Shown: positions 16,748 through 25,105, numbered from the stretch's first letter. The stretch: DNA of 32,369 nt from Lachnoclostridium sp. (GCA_021770065.1 JAETRR010000060.1:1-32369); one strand, 5' to 3'. A program made the numbers and translations. The notes: generated by a model not told the origin, from the letters alone.

Positions 16748-17779
16748 ATGGCAATTACTGCAAAGGAACTGGCTAAAAAACTGAATCTCTCTGCCACGGC
16801 CGTATCCATGGCCCTCAATAACAAGCCCGGCGTGAGCACTGCCACCCGGGATCAGGTGATTAAGGCCGCCGAGAAATACGGGTATGATTTTACACGCCTT
16901 TCCTTAAAGAACGGACACTCGGGAGATATTTACTGTATTATCTACCGGGCTCACAATGCGATTTTGAATTATATGCCGATTTTCTCAGAGCTGACGGACG
17001 GGATTGAACAGGAATGCCGGAAACAGGGATATCAGCTCAAGCTTGTTCAGATAAATGAAAAAAGGGATGATGTACAGAAGTGGATTGAGGATCTGCGGAT
17101 CGCGAACTGCGCGGGAATTATCCTTCTCGGAACGGAGACCAGCATCCATGTATGCAAAATGTTTCTTCAGCTTTCGGTGCCGGTTCTCCTTCTGGATTCC
17201 CATTTTGATTCGCTGGGATGCAGCAGCGTGCTGATCAATAACCGGCAGGGGGCTTACCTGGCCACAAGTCTGCTGATTCACCAGTGCGGCAGCCAGCCGG
17301 GGTATATGCGTTCTTCCTATCGGATCGGAAACTTTGAGGAGCGGCGCATCGGCTTCGACACGGCTCTTCGGGAACACGGTATGTCCCTCTCCAATTCGGT
17401 AATCCATGAACTGGCACCGTCTATTGAGGGTGCCCTCTCGGATATGCTGGAAATTATTGACCGGGAGGTTCCTCTGGCAAAGTGCTATTTTGCGGATAAT
17501 GATCTCATTGCCATAGGAGCTATGAAAGCGTTGAAATTACGGGGATACCGGATTCCTGAGGATGTCGCAATCGTGGGCTTTGATAACATCTCTGAGAGCC
17601 GGATTGTAGAGCCTTCCCTCACTACCATTGATATTCCCAGAACCTTTATGGGGCAGACGGCGGCAAGGCAGCTGATTCATCAGATTACCACGCCGGTACC
17701 CCACACGGTAAAGATTGAGATTTCCACAAAACTTGTGCGGCGTTTTTCGGTACGAAGCGCTGTAGGAAAATCGGTTTAG
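16748..17779 (+). CDS. LacI-family transcriptional regulator of the sugar operon
   Basis: A 343-residue regulator with an N-terminal LacI helix-turn-helix (TAKELAKKLNLSATAVSMALN, residues 4-24; GVSTATRDQVIKAAEKYGY next) and a sugar-binding sensor domain ending ...VAIVGFDNISESRIVEPSLTTID. It is divergent from the nine-gene sugar operon, the standard arrangement for a local repressor that responds to the sugar. Start ATG 16748 follows GGAGGATAGGAG. A candidate operator dyad lies at 16670-16689 in the shared upstream region. No clear terminator follows; the VanW gene begins 103 bp later with its own -10-like element. Confidence 0.92.
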   Translation: MAITAKELAKKLNLSATAVSMALNNKPGVSTATRDQVIKAAEKYGYDFTRLSLKNGHSGDIYCIIYRAHNAILNYMPIFSELTDGIEQECRKQGYQLKLVQINEKRDDVQKWIEDLRIANCAGIILLGTETSIHVCKMFLQLSVPVLLLDSHFDSLGCSSVLINNRQGAYLATSLLIHQCGSQPGYMRSSYRIGNFEERRIGFDTALREHGMSLSNSVIHELAPSIEGALSDMLEIIDREVPLAKCYFADNDLIAIGAMKALKLRGYRIPEDVAIVGFDNISESRIVEPSLTTIDIPRTFMGQTAARQLIHQITTPVPHTVKIEISTKLVRRFSVRSAVGKSV

Positions 17780-17812
17780 AGAAAATCACTTCCGTTATCC
17801 GGCGGATTGTGA

Positions 17813-17818
17813 TATAAT
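17813..17818 (+). promoter_or_regulatory. Candidate -10 element for the VanW gene
   Basis: TATAAT lies about 65 bp before the start at 17883. The -35 candidate 17 bases upstream (TTCCGT) is poor, so this is a weak call. Confidence 0.35.
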
Positions 17819-17882
17819 CCGGTACAGAGAGATGCCCTGATACTTATGGTTCTCAGCTTTAAATATTATTTGGAGGGAAAAC

Positions 17883-18722
17883 ATGAGACAGAAAACAAGT
17901 ATTTTTATTTCAATGGTTCTGTGCTTCTGCCTGTTGTGGGGAAGCACAATACCTGTCAAAGCAGCGCCGGCATCGCTTACCAGTCTGACCTTTGACATGG
18001 ATTACTATTACAATACTTATCCGGATCTGCAGGCCGCTTTGGGATATGATTACAACAGCTTATACCAGCATTACCTGAATTCCGGGCTTGCCGAGGGACG
18101 TTCCGGCAGTGCGGAATTCAACTGTCTGGTATACCGGAACAACTATCCGGATCTGCAGGCCGCCTTTGGAAATGATTACCGCGCCTACTGTGTTCATTAT
18201 GAGAATTACGGAAAAGCCGAAGGACGCATTGCTGCAGGCGACGGCATGGCTCTTTCCGTTACGGAAGCCGCACCGGTCAATACGCCTATCGGCAGTTATT
18301 CCACTGCTTACAATCCAAACATATCACGTGCAGTAAATATTGCACTGGCAGCATCCAGAATCAACGGTGTTGTGATACAGCCCGGAGAAAGCTTTTCTTT
18401 CAATCAGACAATCCTGCCCAGAACTGCCGCAAACGGTTATGTAGAAGCGAACGTAATCGTGAATAAAAGGTATGTTCTCGGAACCGGAGGCGGAATCTGT
18501 CAGGTCTCATCCACTCTGTACGCCGCCATGCTGACTGCCGGCCTGCCCGCTACCGAACGGCATCCTCATTCTTTGGATGTAGGATATATTCCGGCAGGAA
18601 TGGATGCAACTATCTCCGGAAATACACTTGATCTCAAATTTACCAATATCTTTGCGGAACCCATTCAGATACAGGCAGCCGCAGATCAGGGTACATTAAC
18701 CATTTCACTCTATAAACTCTAA
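17883..18722 (+). CDS. Secreted VanW-domain protein with two N-terminal YPDLQAA repeats
   Basis: A 279-residue exported protein. A signal peptide covers residues 1-27 (hydrophobic FISMVLCFCLLWG, then VKAA). Two copies of a repeat of about 38 residues follow (residues 37-74 and 79-115), each with YPDLQAA.G.DY...Y.HY...G.AEGR. The VanW domain covers about 136-250, with the diagnostic GTGGGICQVSSTLYAA (200-215) and FSFNQ. VanW domains occur in vancomycin-resistance clusters and in many cell-surface proteins; the biochemical role is unresolved, but action at the cell wall is likely. A strong terminator follows. Start ATG 17883 has GGAGGG upstream. Confidence 0.85.
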   Translation: MRQKTSIFISMVLCFCLLWGSTIPVKAAPASLTSLTFDMDYYYNTYPDLQAALGYDYNSLYQHYLNSGLAEGRSGSAEFNCLVYRNNYPDLQAAFGNDYRAYCVHYENYGKAEGRIAAGDGMALSVTEAAPVNTPIGSYSTAYNPNISRAVNIALAASRINGVVIQPGESFSFNQTILPRTAANGYVEANVIVNKRYVLGTGGGICQVSSTLYAAMLTAGLPATERHPHSLDVGYIPAGMDATISGNTLDLKFTNIFAEPIQIQAAADQGTLTISLYKL

Positions 18723-18750
18723 ACAGCAAAAACAAATACATCAGGGCAGG

Positions 18751-18787
18751 AAAAGGGGTTGTCGGGAATAAACCGACAGCCCCTTTT
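18751..18787. terminator. Bidirectional terminator between VanW and the sensor kinase
   Basis: Arms AAAAGGGGTTGTCGG (18751-18765) and CCGACAGCCCCTTTT (18773-18787) pair with one G-U and a 7-nt loop. A and T runs on both sides allow termination from both converging genes. The remaining 84 bp to 18871 show nothing else. Confidence 0.88.
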
Positions 18788-18871
18788 ACATTTACATTAA
18801 AAAAACAGTTTTTCAAGCCCTGAATTTATAAGATTTATTACAATTCGGGACGGATTTTAAATCCGGCCATT

Positions 18872-21862
18872 CTAATCCGTCTGCCGAATCCAGCGACTCA
18901 AAGCATCTTCCAGCTTCTCAATATCCACCGGCTTCGAGATATGCCCGTTCATCCCGGCTTCCTCAGCCTTGCGTATATCGTCTGCAAAAGCATCCGCCGT
19001 CATGGCAATAATGGGAATTTGTTCAAGATCTTTTCTTCCCGAGCCGCGGATTGCTTCCGCCGCCTCATATCCGTTCATCACCGGCATCTGAATATCCATA
19101 AAAATCAAATCAAAATATCCCGGTTCATGCTCCGTCACAGAACGCACCGCAAGTTCCCCGTTAAGAGCCTGCTCCACCTGAATACCCACTACATCAAGAA
19201 GTTCCGTCGCCACCTCAATATTCAGTTCATTATCCTCCACGAGAAGTACCCGTTTTCCGGAAAAGTCTTCCTGCCGGAATGCCTCCAGAGCCGAAATCTC
19301 CTTCTCTTCACTGCCAAAACCCAGAACCTCCTTGAGCACCCTGGTCAGCCTGGATTTAAACAACGGTTTCTCGATAAAAGCATCTACCCCGGCCTCCAGT
19401 GCTTCTGCTTCAATGTCGGACCAGTCATAGGCAGACAAAATAATAATAGGAATTTCATCTCCGACTTTACTGCGGATCTCCCTGGCTGTCTCCACGCCGT
19501 CCTTTTCCGGCATCTTCCAGTCCAGAATCACTACAGCAAAATCTTTTGCCTGCTCTTTTGCTTCCACAATCCGCTTTACTGCCGTACTCCCGTCAAGGAC
19601 ATACTCTGCTTCCATCTGAAGGCTTCTTAAAATATCGCATGCGCTCTCACAGGCTGCCGCCTCATCATCTACCACAAGCACCGGGAGGGATGCAAAGGCA
19701 TCCAGATCTTCCCGGCTCATATCGTCAATCTTCAGATAAACTGTGACCTTGAACTTAGAGCCTTTGCCCAAAGCACTCTCTACCTTAATATCACCATTCA
19801 TCATCCGGGCAATATTCACTGCAATGGTCATGCCGAGCCCTGTACCCTCAATCTTACCGGTACGGGAGTCCCCAGCTCTGGAAAAGGGCTCAAAGATTTT
19901 GTCAATATACTCCTTTTCCATGCCGATGCCCGTATCCGCAAAGGTAAATTCATAACAGCCGCTGCCCTTGATACGAGAAGGCTTTTCCTCAATGTGAATA
20001 CTGATTCTGCCGCCGGCGGGCGTAAACTTGATGGCATTCCCCATGATATTCATAAATATCTGCTGCAGCCGCTGCTCATCCCCCACCACGTCTTCATGTT
20101 CGAGCCTGGATATACCGGCCCTGAGTTCCAGCCCTTTCGCTTCCATCTGTGTGTGGAACACCGTCATCAGACTCTCAATGGTATCCGACAGGTTAAAGGA
20201 GCTTTCCGTAAGGCTGACCTTGCCGCTTTCAATGCGGCTCATATCCAGAACCTCGTTAATCAGCCCCAGAAGATGCTTGCTGGAAAGAGTAATCTTATTC
20301 AATGCATCGAGCACGCGATCCTTTTCATCAATATGCATGCCGGCAACAGCCGTCATTCCCAGAATTGCATTCATTGGCGTACGGATATCATGGCTCATTC
20401 TGGAAAGGAAATCACTCTTTGCATGGTTTGCAGATTCTGCCTGTTCTACCGCCAGAGCAAGCATTTCCTTCTGTCTCTCTTCCTTATGGATAATCTCATC
20501 AATACTGCGGACTGCCAAAGTAATGGCAGCGGGCCTGGTCTCTCCCATCTCTGCTACGGTAATAGCCGCAGAGCACCATTCAAACTCCCCGTCCTCGTCT
20601 CTTCGTCTGTAACGATACTCAATGTAATCTTCGGTCTCAAGCTGCTTTAAAATATTGGACAGCTTCAAAAATTCTTCCAGCTGATGATAGTATTCCTCCG
20701 CAATAATCCCTGTCTCGAAACGGCTTGATACAAATTCCGTATTGTAATCTCCGCATTCAGATGCTTTTCCCCTGTGCGGATAGAGCATCTCATACCTGCC
20801 GTTTTCCACATCAATATAGTAAATTGCCCGATAAGCCCTTGCCGTTCCGTACATGGCATTCTGGTAGACACGGTTCCGGCCGGCTATCTGATCCCGCTCT
20901 TCTATCAGAAGCTGGCTCTGCTTTTCATGCCTGTAATCATGAACCGCCTGGAAAATAACCAGGGCAAATCCCAGAAGAAGCAATGCCATGATTATATAAT
21001 TAAAGTTGTCCACACCGGAAAGAATCTCTTCTTCGGGAATGGTTAAAATAGCTGTCCAGCCGTTATCCATTTGATGAAAATAGACATTCCGGATCTCTCC
21101 CTCCATAGCAGTCACATTTTCCAGAACCTGATTTTCCTTCTCCCTGTCGGCAAGATTCCTGAATCTGTCCACAAGTTCCTGGAATTCCTCATACTCATGC
21201 TTGAGAGGCGAATTATAATACAGAAGGGTTCCCTCCCGGCCGAGAAGATAGTAAGATGCGTCCTTAGGCAGTTTCATATTCCTGTTATTCTGCTCGAAAC
21301 AGGAGAATCTGATATCAATAGCCAGGAAGCTTCCCGTAGAAGGAACGGCTTTACACATAGTTACCACAGGCTGTCCTGACAGTTCGTCCGTATAAGCAGA
21401 TGAAATATAGATATCCCCCTTTGCCGCCACAGCCCCCTTATAATACTCCCGTTCTTCCACTTTAAAATCTGTCATAGCTTCGATCTCTGGGTTGTTCGAG
21501 ATCATCTGGGTGCCTCCCATAGCCTTGCCGTATATCTGGATGTTCTCGGAGCCGTACAGATCCGTCAGTCCGTTCATAAAAGGATACAGGCCTTCCCTAA
21601 GTTCCTCCAGCGCAACTCCATCCTGCTCCCTCTCCTCAATATATTTAACGCCGATGGTCAAGATAGACTCACAGGTGCTGATATTGCCTTCTTCCGTCGA
21701 AGAATAATTCTCAACCAGGGTCAGACCCATTTTATTCGTGTTCTCCATCAGGGAATCCCGCAGAATATGCGTACACAGAACTACCAGGCAGATAAACAGT
21801 GCCAGGAGAGTTATATTATTGCGCATTTTTTTCAGTAATTGTTTCTTCTTGCTCTTACTCAT
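18872..21862 (-). CDS. Hybrid sensor histidine kinase with two receiver domains
   Basis: A 996-residue membrane kinase. A transmembrane helix at about 17-34 and another at 289-306 enclose an extracytoplasmic sensor of about 255 residues, probably of the dCache type. A PAS-like region follows (about 335-455), then a HisKA domain with the phospho-acceptor H491 (SRMSHDIRTPMNAI), an HATPase domain (N609 in NIMGNAIKFTP; DTGIGM; GTGLGM), and two receivers: D781 in LDWKMPEKDG with K832, and D923 in MDIQMPVMNG with K977. No HPt domain is present, so a separate phosphotransfer protein would be needed for relay. Start ATG 21862 has only a weak AAAGG upstream. The ligand is unknown. Confidence 0.93.
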   Translation of the reverse strand: MSKSKKKQLLKKMRNNITLLALFICLVVLCTHILRDSLMENTNKMGLTLVENYSSTEEGNISTCESILTIGVKYIEEREQDGVALEELREGLYPFMNGLTDLYGSENIQIYGKAMGGTQMISNNPEIEAMTDFKVEEREYYKGAVAAKGDIYISSAYTDELSGQPVVTMCKAVPSTGSFLAIDIRFSCFEQNNRNMKLPKDASYYLLGREGTLLYYNSPLKHEYEEFQELVDRFRNLADREKENQVLENVTAMEGEIRNVYFHQMDNGWTAILTIPEEEILSGVDNFNYIIMALLLLGFALVIFQAVHDYRHEKQSQLLIEERDQIAGRNRVYQNAMYGTARAYRAIYYIDVENGRYEMLYPHRGKASECGDYNTEFVSSRFETGIIAEEYYHQLEEFLKLSNILKQLETEDYIEYRYRRRDEDGEFEWCSAAITVAEMGETRPAAITLAVRSIDEIIHKEERQKEMLALAVEQAESANHAKSDFLSRMSHDIRTPMNAILGMTAVAGMHIDEKDRVLDALNKITLSSKHLLGLINEVLDMSRIESGKVSLTESSFNLSDTIESLMTVFHTQMEAKGLELRAGISRLEHEDVVGDEQRLQQIFMNIMGNAIKFTPAGGRISIHIEEKPSRIKGSGCYEFTFADTGIGMEKEYIDKIFEPFSRAGDSRTGKIEGTGLGMTIAVNIARMMNGDIKVESALGKGSKFKVTVYLKIDDMSREDLDAFASLPVLVVDDEAAACESACDILRSLQMEAEYVLDGSTAVKRIVEAKEQAKDFAVVILDWKMPEKDGVETAREIRSKVGDEIPIIILSAYDWSDIEAEALEAGVDAFIEKPLFKSRLTRVLKEVLGFGSEEKEISALEAFRQEDFSGKRVLLVEDNELNIEVATELLDVVGIQVEQALNGELAVRSVTEHEPGYFDLIFMDIQMPVMNGYEAAEAIRGSGRKDLEQIPIIAMTADAFADDIRKAEEAGMNGHISKPVDIEKLEDALSRWIRQTD

Positions 21863-21965
21863 CTCGATCGTTACCTTTCGGGAAACCTTTCTATCTCTTT
21901 ACTCATATATTCTACATGGTATCAGCCGGAAAAGCAATCCCTATTAAGCATTAAATAACCATTAA

Positions 21966-22015
21966 ACAGCTCAGAGACTGCGGCGGAACCGGCTTCGCCG
22001 CAGCCTCTGAGCTGT
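21966..22015 (-). terminator. Terminator after the AraA-fold isomerase
   Basis: Twenty-base arms at 21966-21985 and 21996-22015 pair with one position that is a G-U wobble only when read on the minus strand. The tail there is CTGTTTAATGG. It ends the isomerase gene that stops at 22031. Confidence 0.85.
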
Positions 22016-22030
22016 AATATATCCGCGTTT

Positions 22031-23449
22031 TTATCTGGTCACAACCTCAACCGGCACATCGAAAATCTTTGCCACTTTAAGAATTGTATCAATATGCCTG
22101 CCCGCAGCCGCCGCAAAGTGATGGGTGGGGCCGCACTCGCTCCAGCGGTTCACGAACTCTCTTGCCCCGCAGGTGAAACGTGTTCTCATATTGGTATCTC
22201 CAAAGGAAAGGATCTTCCCTTCCTCATTCACGCCCTCCGCAGCAATGAACTTAAAATGTCCGTCGCCGTCCTGGGTAATGGCGAGATACGTCACCGGCCC
22301 GGTGTAGGGATAGAACTGGGTCAGATAACCGCCGCCTGTCTTTCCGTGGAATACCTTCACAATCTTCATGGTCGGCTTCCTGTCGGAGATATCCGCATCC
22401 CCGGATCCGCTGTGCCCGATAATGGCAATATCATCATTAAAGTCAATGGAATACATCTCCGCGAGCTGTCCGCTGCCGGAAATAGTCTTCAGGATGCTCA
22501 TAGCCATGGCTACTTTAATGTCGCCCTCTACCGCGCAGGCCGTTCCCTGCTTAATCAGCATGGAAAAGGCAGGAATCAGCATACTGTCAAGGACACCGGC
22601 TTTGCCCTGTGCAAATCCGTTATAATGGGAAGCGATCAGTCCCAGCTTCTCATCCTTCACCCACTGTTCAAAGGCAACTACATACTTTGCCATCTCCCAT
22701 ACTTCTTCAATGCTTCCGCCGCCTTCAATATCAAAGGTGTCAAGAATATCCTGAGCCTTTGCCCGGACAGCTTCCTCGTCCGTGATATCGTCCGCGATGG
22801 CCCACATCTTTTCCCAGTCAAACTGCTTGGTATAAAGGTGCATTCTCCGGTACAGATTGGACTCGTCTATATAGAGATCCATCATGCCGGGATAAGGCCT
22901 TCCGATCTGTGCAAGGTTGGTATCCCGGAACCGTCTTCTCACCTGCGCCGCCCGGCACCAGCTCTCAATCTCCGCCTGGACGCCGGGATCTCCGCCCTCT
23001 ACAACGCCCGTAATCACAGCATGACGCTTTCCGAACCGCTCCAGATCTGCAACCATCTCTCCCACAGCGCCGCAGGCATAGCCCTCGCCGAGCCAGGAAG
23101 CGATGTCCGTGTGATCGTAGTCAAGAGCCTTCAGCTTCTGAACGTTTACCAGAACTACGGGAACGTCCAGATCCTTGACTGCCGGAAGCATATTGTAGGA
23201 GGTTGCGTATGTAAGGAGCTGTAAAAATACCAGGTCCACATCCGCAGACCGGAACAGATCCCCTGCAGCCTGCGACTGCTCCTTAGTGGTGATAATTCCG
23301 CCGTCCACAAGCTCCACCGTATCGGGGATTGTCTTTTTAAATGCCTCATACTGTCCTTCAAACTCCGGAACCAGTGACGGGAACTGCGGCAGGTATGCAC
23401 CCAATGCGATAGAAAATACACCCACCTTTGCTTTCGTGTTGACTAACAT
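22031..23449 (-). CDS. AraA-fold sugar isomerase of unknown substrate
   Basis: A 472-residue member of the L-fucose/L-arabinose isomerase superfamily, distinct from the AraA at 2051 and the isomerase at 15112. Four likely metal ligands fall at nearly the same spacing as in AraA: E309 (CAVEGD), E331 (QLAEMY), H346 (IIGHSG) and H443/H444 (PTHHFAAAAGRH). The N-terminal half includes VFSIALGAYLPQFP, LQLLTYATSYN and VPVVLVNVQ. It stands alone, with its own promoter and terminator and no kinase or transporter adjacent. The neighbour downstream is a hybrid sensor kinase. It could isomerise L-arabinose or another sugar. Start ATG 23449 has AGGAGG upstream. Confidence 0.85.
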   Translation of the reverse strand: MLVNTKAKVGVFSIALGAYLPQFPSLVPEFEGQYEAFKKTIPDTVELVDGGIITTKEQSQAAGDLFRSADVDLVFLQLLTYATSYNMLPAVKDLDVPVVLVNVQKLKALDYDHTDIASWLGEGYACGAVGEMVADLERFGKRHAVITGVVEGGDPGVQAEIESWCRAAQVRRRFRDTNLAQIGRPYPGMMDLYIDESNLYRRMHLYTKQFDWEKMWAIADDITDEEAVRAKAQDILDTFDIEGGGSIEEVWEMAKYVVAFEQWVKDEKLGLIASHYNGFAQGKAGVLDSMLIPAFSMLIKQGTACAVEGDIKVAMAMSILKTISGSGQLAEMYSIDFNDDIAIIGHSGSGDADISDRKPTMKIVKVFHGKTGGGYLTQFYPYTGPVTYLAITQDGDGHFKFIAAEGVNEEGKILSFGDTNMRTRFTCGAREFVNRWSECGPTHHFAAAAGRHIDTILKVAKIFDVPVEVVTR

Positions 23450-23489
23450 GGTAAATCCTCCTTGTCTTTTTTTGCTGAAACGAACTTTT

Positions 23490-23526
23490 ATAAACTTAGT
23501 TTATCATTACAAGAACAAAATGGCAA
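23490..23526 (-). promoter_or_regulatory. Promoter of the AraA-fold isomerase, with a dyad over the -10
   Basis: On the minus strand TTGCCA (23521-23526), 17 bases and TAAACT (23498-23503) fit a sigma-A promoter. A perfect 7-1-7 dyad, ATAAACT-T-AGTTTAT (23490-23504), covers the -10 and is a good operator candidate for an unidentified repressor. Confidence 0.6.
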
Positions 23527-23681
23527 TTCCCATATTTTTATTTTGTCTGTATTTTTCTCTGAAAATAAGGTTTTATACATCCTTATTCTGAAAGAATAGC
23601 TCTTTCATTTTCAGGGCAAATTGATAACAGGCATATGATTTGCCGGACAAAACAAAATACAGATTTTAAGGAGGTGTTACC

Positions 23682-23900
23682 ATGAATAAAACATTAGATA
23701 TTTTAGCCCTTACAATCGGTATTATCGGAGCTTTAAACTGGGGGCTCATTGGATTCTTCAACTTTAATCTGGTACAGTTTATTTTTGGTTCCGGGGCTCT
23801 GGCGCGGATTATTTATGCGGCAGTTGGTGTCTGCGCAGTATATCTGCTGACCTTTTATGCAAAAACAGGCAGTGTGTCCTGCGAGTCAAATACCCCGTAG
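23682..23900 (+). CDS. DUF378-family small membrane protein, C-terminus recoded by a repeat
   Basis: A 72-residue protein with the family opening (TLDILALTIGIIGALNWGLIGFFNFNLV) and a second hydrophobic stretch (ARIIYAAVGVCAVYLLTFYA), so two membrane helices. Function unknown. A perfect AAGGAGGTG ribosome binding site precedes the ATG, and expression is probably strong. The last codons (ESNTP and the TAG stop) lie inside palindromic repeat family B, so the natural C-terminus has been replaced or slightly altered. The membrane part is intact and the protein is probably still made. Confidence 0.85.
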   Translation: MNKTLDILALTIGIIGALNWGLIGFFNFNLVQFIFGSGALARIIYAAVGVCAVYLLTFYAKTGSVSCESNTP

Positions 23901-24040
23901 CAAGCTACAGGGCATCACGCTTGCAGCGCAGCAAGCTGCGAGGTATTTGACCCTTGCGGCAGTGCCCGATAAAGCGGGGCAGGCCCTCGCCAAATGGACA
24001 TGCCGGCATGTCCGCCCGGCTCGCTGCCCGCAGGAATAAA
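23885..24040. repeat. Palindromic repeat family B, copy 2 (fused to the DUF378 gene end)
   Basis: Same architecture as the copy at 5967: GTCAAATACCCCGTAGC (23885-23901) pairs with GCTGCGAGGTATTTGAC (23935-23951), then the palindrome GGACATGCCGGCATGTCC and an end at AGGAATAAA. It is about 24 bp longer because of extra sequence before the second palindrome. Read on the minus strand both copies encode the peptide core ADM-ACPFG and GQIPRS, which explains a spurious ORF at 23905-24129. Confidence 0.85.
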
Positions 24041-24058
24041 AGCCACTGAATCAGACGT

Positions 24059-24136
24059 AAGAAGGTGCCGCAGAATAAGACAGCCGGACACCGGATATGG
24101 GTAAATCCAACAGTCTTATTTTGCTGCACCCTTCTT
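24059..24136. repeat. Imperfect 78-bp palindrome beside repeat family B
   Basis: Arms at 24059-24081 (GAAGGTGCCGCAGAATAAGA core) and 24113-24136 (TCTTATTTTGCTGCACCCTT core) pair with a few mismatches. The loop carries GGAT...ATCC. It could be a terminator for the DUF378 gene or another small mobile palindrome. The rest of the gap up to 24230 holds nothing I recognise. Confidence 0.6.
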
Positions 24137-24230
24137 GTATACAGAAACGATCTGTTTTCTATGCCAGATCTTTTCCGTTACTGGCAATCACTTCTCTTTA
24201 ATTTTATCGGAATCAAATTCAATTAAAATA

Positions 24231-25091
24231 TTAAACTCTTGAATTTCCGACGCTTTTATTTTGACCCTCATTACTGATATTACTTTTTTCCCAGTAAAGC
24301 TCTGCTTTGGCTTTGGCTTCCTTTTTATCCAATGAAAAAACATCTTCCAGCGCTTCTCTGGCCGCCTCTACGCTTTTGCCCTCATTTTTCAGTCTTTGAA
24401 TCAGCTTTATGATTCCGCTTTCCAGTTGCCTGCTCAGCTCTTTTTTATCATCCTGAAGCTCTTTTATAATCTCTCGATTCAACTTGATTGCCGGTTCCAT
24501 TCCCTCATACATCTCCTCAAGCAGCTCCGGTTATTCCTCTAACAGATGTCCGCATGCCTTGTAAAGGAATTCCATAATGTCATTCCATGCACACTCTGTT
24601 AAGGCGCCGTTTTCTTTCTCACGATTTAATATCATGATACATTCTGACAGGAATTCTGTCAAATCTTCTTTCAGCCTTTTTCTGCCTGCTTCTTTGTTGT
24701 TCTTTATGCGTCTTGCAAAGCGAATGGGCAGAAAAGGAATCAATAGATTTAAGTGCTTTTCTTCTATTTCATGCAGGGAATACTTCTGCACTTTCATCAC
24801 CGGCACTTGATATAGATGGCTGTAACCATCCTGAAAATGCAGGGTGCAGCTCTTATAATCCGGTGTGTTTTTGGAATGATTCAAATATAACACCACAGAT
24901 TTTGGGAAAGACAGCTGACTTTCACCGGAGCTGTGCCTAAGGACTATGCTGGTATCATACTCCAGAATTCGGAATACCATATTTTTATCGGATTTCATCT
25001 GGCACTCAAAATGATACAGCTCGCCCCCAATCCGCAGCAGCAAATCCGCACGGATGGAGTGCAGCAGCTTCTCTCCTTTTTCATACTTTTC
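24231..25091 (-). pseudogene. Second Rpn/PD-(D/E)XK nuclease-family gene, 5'-truncated with an in-frame stop
   Basis: The reading frame opens at 25091 after a TAG, with no ATG, and begins EKYEKGEKLLHSIRADLLL. The nuclease core is visible (RADLLLRIGG, then HFECQMKSDK), followed by IRFARRIKNNKEAGRKRL. At 24531-24533 a TAA interrupts ...LLEE and the same frame continues PELLEEMYEGMEPAIK to the stop at 24231. One base change from a sense codon would explain it. The normal N-terminus of this family is missing. It has two defects and is a degraded relative of the split gene at 5197-6436. Confidence 0.85.
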
Positions 25092-25105
25092 CTAAATATT
25101 CCCTG

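Noticed and set aside
22094..23224. 376-residue plus-strand ORF opposite the AraA-fold isomerase
   Set aside because: Shadow of a gene with conserved metal-site residues, promoter and terminator on the minus strand.
23905..24129. 74-residue minus-strand ORF with ADMPACPFG
   Set aside because: It lies within repeat family B and the adjacent palindrome; the same peptide core appears in the copy at 5967 because the DNA is repeated, not because a protein is conserved.
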